Shown here: positions 50,568-61,854 of the stretch, piece after piece | Numbering within the stretch: position 1 is the first letter of the stretch | Layout: the number at the start of each line of letters is the position of its first letter | DNA from: Siphonodentalium dalli | Lineage: Eukaryota > Mollusca > Scaphopoda > Gadilida > Siphonodentaliidae | Assembly: GCA_032622095.1 (NCBI GenBank) | Contig: CP136068.1 | Location: 164,197,465 to 164,261,464, forward strand | Reading direction: 5' to 3' | DNA: 64,000 bases | Made by a program: the position numbers and the translations under genes | The notes under the pieces: generated by a model | Told to the model about the DNA's origin: nothing | Seen by the model: the letters and a program-made list of their open reading frames with translations, nothing else | Databases searched by the model: none

Positions 50568-53500
50568 TTGTTTTTCTACTGCGGCCGTTTTCTGTTTAAT
50601 TGGAAATACTCAGAAACTAATGGGAGGAGGACCGCGAAATCTCTAGCGAATGAAGGCATCTAAGGTCTACTAAAAATAATGGTATCCGGATGTTGGTCCA
50701 ATATCTTTTAACAGAGTTATGGCCCTTTTTCGATTATTTTTCATTATTATTATTATTATTATACTACAGTATTTTTCAACGCCCAAATCTCGGAATGTAT
50801 TAGTACTAGAAAACTCAAGTTTGGTAAGTATGTTGGGGTAAATGAGTTCTATGCCTTTGGCTCATAACGGATATTGTCCGCATTTACCCCGTAGAGTTAT
50901 CTCCCTTTATATGAAAAAATGTCATTTTATTATCTCGGAAATTATAAGGAGCAGAGCATCGAAAATTGGACTGTATACACATCTCGATATGCCCTACTGC
51001 CCACGGGCATCAGAACTTGTGTCCGCGCTTTCCCTGAGGAGTTACCGCCCATAGTTGGCAAACCTCTATTTGATTGTACTCTGTTGTCCTCTTGTATCAT
51101 TCCAGATAACTGCATGTGGTTTTCATAGTCGTGTTGACCGTTGTCAGTTTAGTCAGAGAAGGAAATTTTGACAGGGTCAGACATATATTTTGACACTGGG
51201 GTGGGGGGCAAATTGTTTGCAAAATAAAATTTTGATTGACATTCATATATTTAAGTTTATGTATTTCCCGAACGAAAACAAACTCATACCGGAAAGGATT
51301 TTTGAAATCCGAGAAGAAATGCAAGAGTTACGGGCCCTCAAAGTTTGCAATTTGGGCCCATGTGCTTGTCCTCACATCTCCTCCGAAGATATCGAACATA
51401 GGATATCATCTGATACGCCAACGTGTGCGGACGGAAGAGAGCACGCGGTGGGCCAAATTTTGCCAGTGTCTGTTCATTATTGTGGGTCTGGGGAGGGGTG
51501 GTCCGTGGTACCAATTTTTAATTCTTCTCGGAATCAGATGAAACTTGGAATATAACATCTGCAACATCAGCCGATCTAGAAACTGGAAGAATTTCGAAAA
51601 TCCATCGAAAACTAAAAGAATCGCGGGCCCTCAAACTTTGCAATTTTGGGCCCATGTGCTTGATAACACATCTCCTCCGAAGATATCGAACATAGGATGT
51701 CATCTGATACGAAAATGCGTACGGACTGGAGACGGCACGCGGTGGGCCAAATTTTGCCAGTGTCGGTTCATTATTGTGGGTCTGGGGAGGGGTGGTCCGT
51801 GGTGCCGAATTTTAATTCTTCTCGGAATCAGATGAAACTTGGAATATAATATCTGCAACATCAGCCGATCTCGAAGCTGAAGACAGATCGTAAATACGTT
51901 GGAAAATGGCGGAGATTTTGGCCGTACAAGTTTGAATTTGGGCCCATATGCTTTCCAATAATCAAAGTGTTATCCGTCTCCAAATCAGATGAAATTTATA
52001 CTATGCAATCTATGTCAGCCGCAAATCACAAAACTGGAAACAACTTTAAAATCCGTTGGAAACTGACGAAGTTACGGGGCCTCAAACTTAGCAGTTTGTG
52101 CCAGGGGTTGATGTTTTCCCAATCCCGTCACCCAATTTCGAGGCAGGGGTGGGGTCACGTCCAAACACTTGAGATCAACCTACACATATTAGGACAACAT
52201 ATAATCACCATACTTCATATTTTCCGTCCATAAACTGCGATTCTTTCCACTCATGATTGATCCTATTATTATACTTCCATGGTGTAACCAAGGAAGTATA
52301 TTGTTTTTCTACTGCGGCCGTTTTCTGTTTAATTGGAAATACTCAGAAACTAATGGGAGGAGGACCGCGAAATCTCTAGCGAATGAAGGCATCTAAGGTC
52401 TACTAAAAATAATGGTATCCGGATGTTGGTCCAATATCTTTTAACAGAGTTATGGCCCTTTTTCGATTATTTTTCATTATTATTATTATTATTATACTAC
52501 AGTATTTTTCAACGCCCAAATCTCGGAATGTATTAGTACTAGAAAACTCAAGTTTGGTAAGTATGTTGGGGTAAATGAGTTCTATGCCTTTGGCTCATAA
52601 CGGATATTGTCCGCATTTACCCCGTAGAGTTATCTCCCTTTATATGAAAAAATGTCATTTTATTATCTCGGAAATTATAAGGAGCAGAGCATCGAAAATT
52701 GGACTGTATACACATCTCGATATGCCCTACTGCGTACGGGCATCAGAACTTGTGTCCGCGCTTTCCCTGAGGAGTTACCGCCCATAGTTGGCAAACCTCT
52801 ATTTGATTGTACTCTGTTGTCCTCTTGTATCATTCCAGATAACTGCATGTGGTTTTCATAGTCGTGTTGACCGTTGTCAGTTTAGTCAGAGAAGGAAATT
52901 TTGACAGGGTCAGACATATATTTTGACACTGGGGTGGGGGGCAAATTGTTTGCAAAATAAAATTTTGATTGACATTCATATATTTAAGTTTATGTATTTC
53001 CCGAACGAAAACAAACTCATACCGGAAAGGATTTTTGAAATCCGAGAAGAAATGCAAGAGTTACGGGCCCTCAAAGTTTGCAATTTGGGCCCATGTGCTT
53101 GTCCTCACATCTCCTCCGAAGATATCGAACATAGGATATCATCTGATACGCCAACGTGTGCGGACGGAAGAGAGCACGCGGTGGGCCAAATTTTGCCAGT
53201 GTCTGTTCATTATTGTGGGTCTGGGGAGGGGTGGTCCGTGGTACCAATTTTTAATTCTTCTCGGAATCAGATGAAACTTGGAATATAACATCTGCAACAT
53301 CAGCCGATCTAGAAACTGGAAGAATTTCGAAAATCCATCGAAAACTAAAAGAATCGCGGGCCCTCAAACTTTGCAATTTTGGGCCCATGTGCTTGATAAC
53401 ACATCTCCTCCGAAGATATCGAACATAGGATGTCATCTGATACGAAAATGCGTACGGACTGGAGACGGCACGCGGTGGGCCAAATTTTGCCAGTGTCGGT

Positions 53501-54856
53501 TCATTATTGTGGGTCTGGGGAGGGGTGGTCCGTGGTGCCGAATTTTAATTCTTCTCGGAATCAGATGAAACTTGGAATATAATATCTGCAACATCAGCCG
53601 ATCTCGAAGCTGAAGACAGATCGTAAATACGTTGGAAAATGGCGGAGATTTTGGCCGTACAAGTTTGAATTTGGGCCCATATGCTTTCCAATAATCAAAG
53701 TGTTATCCGTCTCCAAATCAGATGAAATTTATACTATGCAATCTATGTCAGCCGCAAATCACAAAACTGGAAACAACTTTAAAATCCGTTGGAAACTGAC
53801 GAAGTTACGGGGCCTCAAACTTAGCAGTTTGTGCCAGGGGTTGATGTTTTCCCAATCCCGTCACCCAATTTCGAGGCAGGGGTGGGGTCACGTCCAAACA
53901 CTTGAGATCAACCTACACATATTAGGACAACATATAATCACCATACTTCATATTTTCCGTCCATAAACTGCGATTCTTTCCACTCATGATTGATCCTATT
54001 ATTATACTTCCATGGTGTAACCAAGGAAGTATATTGTTTTTCTACTGCGGCCGTTTTCTGTTTAATTGGAAATACTCAGAAACTAATGGGAGGAGGACCG
54101 CGAAATCTCTAGCGAATGAAGGCATCTAAGGTCTACTAAAAATAATGGTATCCGGATGTTGGTCCAATATCTTTTAACAGAGTTATGGCCCTTTTTCGAT
54201 TATTTTTCATTATTATTATTATTATTATACTACAGTATTTTTCAACGCCCAAATCTCGGAATGTATTAGTACTAGAAAACTCAAGTTTGGTAAGTATGTT
54301 GGGGTAAATGAGTTCTATGCCTTTGGCTCATAACGGATATTGTCCGCATTTACCCCGTAGAGTTATCTCCCTTTATATGAAAAAATGTCATTTTATTATC
54401 TCGGAAATTATAAGGAGCAGAGCATCGAAAATTGGACTGTATACACATCTCGATATGCCCTACTGCCCACGGGCATCAGAACTTGTGTCCGCGCTTTCCC
54501 TGAGGAGTTACCGCCCATAGTTGGCAAACCTCTATTTGATTGTACTCTGTTGTCCTCTTGTATCATTCCAGATAACTGCATGTGGTTTTCATAGTCGTGT
54601 TGACCGTTGTCAGTTTAGTCAGAGAAGGAAATTTTGACAGGGTCAGACATATATTTTGACACTGGGGTGGGGGGCAAATTGTTTGCAAAATAAAATTTTG
54701 ATTGACATTCATATATTTAAGTTTATGTATTTCCCGAACGAAAACAAACTCATACCGGAAAGGATTTTTGAAATCCGAGAAGAAATGCAAGAGTTACGGG
54801 CCCTCAAAGTTTGCAATTTGGGCCCATGTGCTTGTCCTCACATCTCCTCCGAAGAT
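50537..54856 (+). repeat. Tandem array, family G, 1733-bp unit (2 full + 1 truncated)
   Basis: Palindromes are at 50537, 52270 and 54003. The third unit stops after 854 bp at CTCCGAAGAT. The leader is nearly the same as that of B (differences such as GAATGAAGGC and GGTATCCGG), whereas the body is clearly diverged from B. The body contains two GGGCCCTCAAA-to-GGAGGGGTGGTCCG blocks like B. Unit 2 has CC changed to GT at 52734-52735. An ORF of 121 codons (51190-51555) and its unit 2 copy cross the sub-repeat blocks and have no domain. Confidence 0.93.
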
Positions 54857-55764
54857 TCAGATTATGCTACACCCGAAACGGAGATGACTTTTGGGAAATC
54901 CAGAGTCCAAAACGGATCGAAATCGCCCTGTTCCAGAAAAGTCGTTCATTTTGTTTTCACTTTTTGAAAAAGGCTCCAATATTTCAACCAAAACTTTTGG
55001 ACTTAAAACATTATTTTTTTCTCAGTCAAGTGAAAAGAGCTCTTCAAAATAATTCCGCTTATATATATAATATATATTATCTATATATACGCCAAAAATT
55101 TGTCACTCCCCTCTCTCCTTCCTCCGGCTACCCCATCCCCCGTGGGATGGAACCTACCTCCGATTCGAATACACCCGTCATGCCGCGGGCCAGTCTCATT
55201 CCTCTACCAGAGAACTGATAGAACGCCCGTCGAATACCAACAATCATTTCCAGAGTGCTATATTGGTATGAGTTCATATCGGAGCCGTTATAAAGCAAAT
55301 AACTTGGATTTTAATATAAACCCACCTATTCGTAAATTGTGTAGCCCATGGTGTGTGGTAAATTATCATTTTATCGTGTATAGTGTGTCATGAGCTATCT
55401 GCGTGCGTGCATTTCACTTTTGTATTTTCTTTCGCATCTTCAACGCACTGCATATCATATACAACGAAACAAAATACAAACATTACATTAATTTGATCAC
55501 ACAAGACTTCGTTATATGGTGTATATTTCTACTAACGTAATGACGACGTATAGCCAATTATTCCATTTGCGATAACAACGATAAACACATAGAAACATGC
55601 AAACATCATCAGTTTCGTAAGATCAATTTGTATATTGTTTATATTCTAGTTATTTATCGAATATAAAAAGCATCTTTACATTATCTTTAGTTTGGTATTA
55701 TTCGTATTTGATGATTAAAATACACCAAAACATGTTAAAAATAAAAAATAAAAAAAGATAATTT

Positions 55765-55842
55765 GACGGGATTCGAACTCACGTCGCAATAAAACACATA
55801 CTGAATGTTTGACGCTCTCTCCACTCGGCTACGCACTGCGCT
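55765..55842 (-). pseudogene. tRNA-like sequence 3a
   Basis: The B box GTTCGAATCCC (55768-55778) and A box TAGCCGAGTGG (55821-55831) match copy 2a. The region between them carries a change (ACACATACTG for ACACAAACTG) that weakens the anticodon-like stem. Confidence 0.62.
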
Positions 55843-56035
55843 GTTAATTTATAAGAAAATATATTAGTATTAAATATGTAGGCATATAACTGTGTATATT
55901 TAAACTTTATATCCAAACTGATTGAAATCGAATATAAAAAGCATCTTTACATTATCTTTAGTTTGGTATTATTCGTATTTGATGATTAAAATACACCAAA
56001 ACATGTTAAAAATAAAAAATAAAAAAAGATAATTT

Positions 56036-56114
56036 GACGGGATTCGAACTCACGTCGCAATAAAAACACAAGCTGAAGGTTTGACGCTCTGACCACTCGA
56101 CTACGCACTGCGCT
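56036..56114 (-). pseudogene. tRNA-like sequence 3b
   Basis: The B box GTTCGAATCCC is at 56039-56049. The A-box-like TAGTCGAGTGG (56093-56103) has an altered D-stem. One extra base lies in the A run between the boxes, and the downstream T-run is retained. Confidence 0.6.
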
Positions 56115-56336
56115 ATTAATTTATAAGAAAATATATTAGTATTAAATATATAGGCATATAACTGTGTATATTTAAACTTTATATCCAAACTGATTGAAAT
56201 GCGTGACTATATATATATACCCCTTTCCGCTATACGGGGAACAGGAAAATGCACCTATTCTTCCCACCAAATCCAAAAGGGCTAATTAAAGAGCAAGGTA
56301 ATGCCGTAGCAGGTACATTTGGATATTCTATTCACG

Positions 56337-56349
56337 CCCCCCCCCCCCC
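56337..56349. repeat. Poly-C tract (C13), module F copy 3
   Basis: Thirteen C, against 18 and 10 in the other two copies. Confidence 0.95.
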
Positions 56350-57283
56350 AAATCTTGACCGCTATACTTCAAATTCAAACATCGAGAATTTTTTTTTTGA
56401 CGAGTACATCTGATAGCTAGTGTTCACGCGCATCTAGAGCGCAATTTTCTAATTTTCAGATGGAACGGAACGGTTTACTCGTGACAACGCTATATATCAT
56501 AAATATGTATACTTCTGTAGTCTATCACTAGCCGATTTTTAGCCCCAAATCCAAACGGGCCGATGTAGGAGCGAGTTTAATGCGGTGGTACATAAGCCGG
56601 TATACTGTAGGTATGACTCTAAAATTTGACCTCTCTAATATAAACGCAACCTGCTCAAGGGAGTGTTTGTGTCGGGTGGGTTCAGATTTGGAAAATTCCA
56701 CCGAAGATCAAATGGGCAAAATTACTCCGAAAATCATATATTGAGATAAAAACTTTTCGATGAGTGGATGTGATAAGTAGTATATACACGCAAGATTAGT
56801 ACACTTTTTAATGATTTATATTGAACGGTTTAACCCTGGTAGCGTATAACGTTGTGACCGGTGATATATATTACTCAAATTCAAACCCTCTCTTCATGAC
56901 GCAAATTCAAACGGACTTAGCAAGAAGCAAGGCAAATGCATGAATATGCTCACCGATATACTATATAGGTATGTCCGCTCTACTCTAAAAGTAACATATT
57001 GTCACGATTTGACCTGTCCAAAACACTCCCCGGACAAAAGTTTTCCTAGGTATAAAATTTCGTCGAAATCCGATCGTTTTACTCGATTTGACCTTGAACT
57101 TACCATTTCGAATGTCAATGTCAGGTCGGGGTCACGACTTGACCCGCCCAAAAGACTCCCCGGACAAAAGTACCCCTAGGTATCAAATTTCGTGGAAATC
57201 TGCATGTTTTACCCGATTTGACCTTCGATTGACCATTTTGAAGACCAAGGTCAGGTCGGGATGGGATGGGATGGGATGGAATA

Positions 57284-57323
57284 CCATGGAAGTATATCTG
57301 ATTCCATGGAATCTGACCTCTAG
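57284..57323 (+). other. 3' terminal hairpin and CTAG end of segment 4
   Basis: CCATGGAA (57284-57291) pairs with TTCCATGG (57302-57309), and CTAG is at 57320-57323. The next bases are TTATTATTATTATTATAC of family B, whereas the same F end at 1721 is followed by the family A palindrome and at 14243 by that of element C. Confidence 0.7.
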
Positions 57324-59059
57324 TTATTATTATTATTATACTGGACACTTTTGCAACCCTTATTACTCAAAAAGTACCAGGAGTAGCACACTAAAACTTG
57401 GTACGTATCTTGGGATCAAAGAGTTGTATGCCATCGTCGCATAACGAATATTGTCCGCGTTTTCCCCGAGGAGTTATCTCCCTTTATTTGAAAAAATGTC
57501 ATTTTATTATCTCGGAAATTATAAGAAGCAGAGCATCGAAAATTAGACCGTATGCACATCTCGATATGCACTACTGCCCACGGGCATAAAAACTTGGGTC
57601 CGCCCTTTCCCTGAAGAGTTACCGCCCATAGTTGGCAAACCTCTATTTTATTGTACTCTGTTGTCCTCCCGTATCATTCCAGATAACTGTATTTGGTTTT
57701 TGTAGTCGTGTTGACCGTTGTCAGCTTAGTCCGAGGAAGAAAATTTGACAGGGTTGGACATATATTTTTACACTGGGGTGGGGGCAATATTTTCGCAATT
57801 TTTTTTTATTATTGACATTCATCTATTTAAGTATGTAGATTCCCTGAACGAAAACAAACCCATACCGGAAAGGATTTTTGTAATCCGAGAAGAAATGCAA
57901 GAGTTACGGGCCCTCAAAGTTTGCAAGTGTCGGTCCCATGTGCTTGTGACCCTATCTCCTCCGAAGATGTCGAACTTTGGATGTCGTCTGATATCCCAGT
58001 GCGTGCGGTCTGAAGAGAGCACGCGATGGGCCAAATTTTGCCAGTGTCGGTTCAGTGTTGTGGGTCAGGGGAGGGGTGGTCCGGGGTACCAATTTTGTAT
58101 TCTTCTCCGAATCGGATGAAACTTGGAATATAACATCCATACCGCCAACCGATCTAGAAACTGAAAGAATTTCGAAAATCCATTGAAAAATGTCAGAGTT
58201 GTGGGCCTTCAAACAATGCAAATTTGGCCCCATATGCTTGTGATCACATCTCCTCCGAAGATGTCAAACTTTGGATGTCAACTGATACGCCAATGCGTGC
58301 GGTCTGAAGAGAGCACGCGATGAGCCAAATTTTGCCAGTGTCGGTTCAGTGTTGTGGGTCAGGGGAGGGGTGGTCCGGGGTACCAAAATTTATTTCGTCT
58401 CCGAATCATATGAAACTTGATATATAACATATACCATACACGTTGATCATAAAACTGAAAACAGATTGTAAATCCGTTAAAAAATGGCGGAGATTTGGGC
58501 CCTCAAACTTTGAATGTGGGCCCGTATTCTTTCCAATAAACAAAATGTTATTCGTCTCTGAATCAGACAAAATTTATAACAAATAATCAATGTAAGTAGC
58601 TGATCACAATACTCAAAACAATTTTTAAATCCATTGGAAAATAACGGAGTTACGGGCTCTCAAAATTCGCATTTTTGGGCCGGGTTTGACTATTTCCCAA
58701 TCCCGTCACCCAATTTCGAGGCAGGGGTGGGGTCACTCCCAAACACTTGAGATCAACCCACACATGTTAAGGGAAAGATATAATCATCCTAATTCATATT
58801 TTCCGTCCCTTAACTGCGATTTATTGAGCTCATGATTTGCCCTATTATTATACTTCCATGGTGTAACCAAGGAAGTATATTGTTTTTCTACTGCGGCCGT
58901 TTTCTGTTTAATTGGAAATACTCAGAAACTAATGGGAGGAGGACCGCGAAATCTCTAGCGAATGTAGGCATCTAAGGTCTACTAAAAATAATGCTATCCG
59001 GATGTTGGTCCAATATATTTTGACAGAGTTATGGCCCTTATTCGATTATTTTTCATTAT
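57324..59059 (+). repeat. Single family B body plus leader, variant
   Basis: The sequence is as in the B array, but GCAATTTGGTCCC is replaced by GCAAGTGTCGGTCCC near 57925, a net gain of two bases that shifts the frame of the overlapping short ORF. The palindrome is at 58849, and a 211-bp leader runs directly into the H palindrome. Confidence 0.92.
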
Positions 59060-59090
59060 TATACTTCCATGGTGTAACCAAGGAAGTATA
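59060..59090. repeat. Unit palindrome, family H
   Basis: TGGT/ACCA-type palindrome, repeated at 60786-60816. Confidence 0.9.
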
Positions 59091-61854
59091 TTGTTTTTCT
59101 ATTGGGGTAGTTTTCCGTTTATTTGAAAATACTCAGAAACTAATTGCAGCAGGACCGCGAAATCTTTAACGAATATAGGCATCTGAGGTCTACTAAAGAT
59201 AATGATATCCAGATTTCGGCCCAATGTTTCAAGACAGAGTTATAGCCCTTATTCGATTATTTTTCATTATTATTATTATACTACAGTATTTTTCAACGCC
59301 CAAATCTCTGAATGTATTAGTACTAGAAATCTCAAGTTTGGTAAGTATGTTGGGGTAAATGAGTTCTATGCCTTTGGCTCATAACGGATATTGTCCGCAT
59401 TTAACCCGTGGAGTTATCTCCCTTTATATGAAAAATATGTCATTTTATTATCTCGGAAATTATAAGGAGCAGAGCATCGAAAATTGGACTGTATGTACAC
59501 CTCGGTATGCCCTACTGCCCACGGGCATCAAAACTTGTGTCCGCGCTTTCCCTGAAGAGTTACCGCCCATAAACAGGGGAACCTCTATTTTATTGTACTC
59601 TGTTGTTCTCCCGTATCATTCCAGATAACTGCATTTGGTTTTCATAGCCGTGATGACCGTTCTCAGTTTAGTCCGAAAAAGAAATTTTAACAGGGTCGGA
59701 CATATATTTTTACACTGATGTGGGGGCAAAATTTTCTCAAAAATGTTTTTTGATCGATATTCATCTATTTAAGTATATGCATTCCCTGAACGAAAACAAA
59801 CCCAAACCAAGAAGGATTTTTGAAATCCGATAAGAATTGCAAGAGTTACAGGCCCTCAAATTTTGCAGTTTGGGACATGTGCTTGTGACCACATCTCCTC
59901 CGAAGATGTCGAAGTTTGGATGTCAACTGATACGCCAACGTGTGCGGACGAAAGAGTGCACGCGGTGGGCCAAATTTTGACAGTGTCTGTTAATTATTGT
60001 GGGTATGGGGAGGGGTGGTCCGTGGTACCATTTTTTAATTCTTATCGGAATAAGATGAAACTTGGAATTTAACATCTACAACACCACCCGATCTAGAAAC
60101 TGAAAGAATTTCGAAATCCATTGAAAACTGACAAAGTTAGGGGCCCTCAAATTTTGCAATTTTGGGCCCATGTGCTTGTGACCACATCTCCTCCGAAGAT
60201 GTCGAAGTTTGGATGTCAACTGATACGCCAACGTGTGCGGACGAAAGAGTGCACGCGGTGGGCCAAATTTTGCCAGTGTTGGTTCAGTGTTGTGGGTCAG
60301 GGGAGGGGTGGTCCGAGGTACCAAAATTTATTTCGTCTCCGAATTATATGAAACTTGGAATATAACATTTACCATACACGCTAATAACAAATCTGAAAAC
60401 AGATCGTAAATCCGTTAAAAACTGGCGGAGATTTTGGAACTCAAAGTTTGAATATGGGCCCATATTCTTTCTAATAACCAAAATGTTCTCCTTTTCCGAA
60501 TCAGATGAAATTTATAATATGCAATCTCAGTAAGTAGCATATAACAAAACTTAAAACAATTTTAAAATCCATTGGAAAATCACGGAGTTATGGTCCTTCA
60601 AAAATTGCATTTTGGGCCTGGTGTGACAATTTCCCAATCCCGTCACCCAATTTCGAGGCAGGAGTGGGGTCAATTATAAACACTTGAGATCAACACACAA
60701 ATGTTAAGGACAGTACACAATCATCTTACTTCATATTTTCCATCCCTAAACTGCGAATTGTTCAGTTCATGATTCGCCCTATTATTATACTTCCATGGTG
60801 TAACCAAGGAAGTATATTGTTTTTCTATTGGGGTAGTTTTCCGTTTATTTGAAAATACTCAGAAACTAATTGCAGCAGGACCGCGAAATCTTTAACGAAT
60901 ATAGGCATCTGAGGTCTACTAAAGATAATGATATCCAGATTTCGGCCCAATGTTTCAAGACAGAGTTATAGCCCTTATTCGATTATTTTTCATTATTATT
61001 ATTATACTACAGTATTTTTCAACGCCCAAATCTCTGAATGTATTAGTACTAGAAATCTCAAGTTTGGTAAGTATGTTGGGGTAAATGAGTTCTATGCCTT
61101 TGGCTCATAACGGATATTGTCCGCATTTAACCCGTGGAGTTATCTCCCTTTATATGAAAAATATGTCATTTTATTATCTCGGAAATTATAAGGAGCAGAG
61201 CATCGAAAATTGGACTGTATGTACACCTCGGTATGCCCTACTGCCCACGGGCATCAAAACTTGTGTCCGCGCTTTCCCTGAAGAGTTACCGCCCATAAAC
61301 AGGGGAACCTCTATTTTATTGTACTCTGTTGTTCTCCCGTATCATTCCAGATAACTGCATTTGGTTTTCATAGCCGTGATGACCGTTCTCAGTTTAGTCC
61401 GAAAAAGAAATTTTAACAGGGTCGGACATATATTTTTACACTGATGTGGGGGCAAAATTTTCTCAAAAATGTTTTTTGATCGATATTCATCTATTTAAGT
61501 ATATGCATTCCCTGAACGAAAACAAACCCAAACCAAGAAGGATTTTTGAAATCCGATAAGAATTGCAAGAGTTACAGGCCCTCAAATTTTGCAGTTTGGG
61601 ACATGTGCTTGTGACCACATCTCCTCCGAAGATGTCGAAGTTTGGATGTCAACTGATACGCCAACGTGTGCGGACGAAAGAGTGCACGCGGTGGGCCAAA
61701 TTTTGACAGTGTCTGTTAATTATTGTGGGTATGGGGAGGGGTGGTCCGTGGTACCATTTTTTAATTCTTATCGGAATAAGATGAAACTTGGAATTTAACA
61801 TCTACAACACCACCCGATCTAGAAACTGAAAGAATTTCGAAATCCATTGAAAAC
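59060..61854 (+). repeat. Tandem array, family H, 1726-bp unit (1 full + 1 truncated)
   Basis: Palindromes are at 59060 and 60786. The second unit is cut after about 1069 bp at CCATTGAAAACT, where family I sequence takes over. The leader and body follow the A/B/G plan, with two GATGTCGAAGTTTGG blocks about 290 bp apart. The frame that reads IREEMQELRALKVCN in A, B and G contains a stop (CGATAAG) here, which argues against that ORF being a gene. Confidence 0.92.

Larger units (their letters stand above)
55650..56200. repeat. 271-bp tandem repeat with tRNA-like core (copy set 3)
   Basis: There are two copies, with B boxes 271 bp apart (55768 and 56039). The arrangement matches copy set 2. Confidence 0.9.
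48795..57323 (+). mobile_element. Segment 4: one B unit, family G array and module F (8.5 kb composite)
   Basis: It starts after CTAG (48794) with the same TTATTATTATTATTATAC as segment 3 and ends at CTAG 57320-57323. It combines a B body plus leader, two full and one partial G units, and module F copy 3. It has the same 3' module as segment 1 but a different array, so arrays and 3' modules appear to be exchangeable. Confidence 0.5.
54857..57323 (+). mobile_element. Module F, copy 3
   Basis: This copy is near-identical to 11786-14243, with scattered substitutions and small indels (for example GACCGGTG against GACGGGTG near 56859). It joins family G inside ATCTCCTCCGAAGAT, and the shared sequence begins ATTATGCTACAC (54861). 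The order of parts is as in copy 2: left part with a 135-codon ORF that starts in the G array and has no domain, internal CTAG|TTAT at 55646-55649, tRNA-like repeats, poly-C, 130-bp duplication, (GGGAT)4, hairpin, CTAG. Confidence 0.75.

Noticed and set aside
54861-54875. Helitron-type 5' TC end at TTCAGATTATGC (54857) for module F
   Set aside because: Copy 2 begins TATTATGCTACAC without the TC, so the left edge is not a conserved terminus. I therefore place the 5' ends at the TTAT after CTAG instead.
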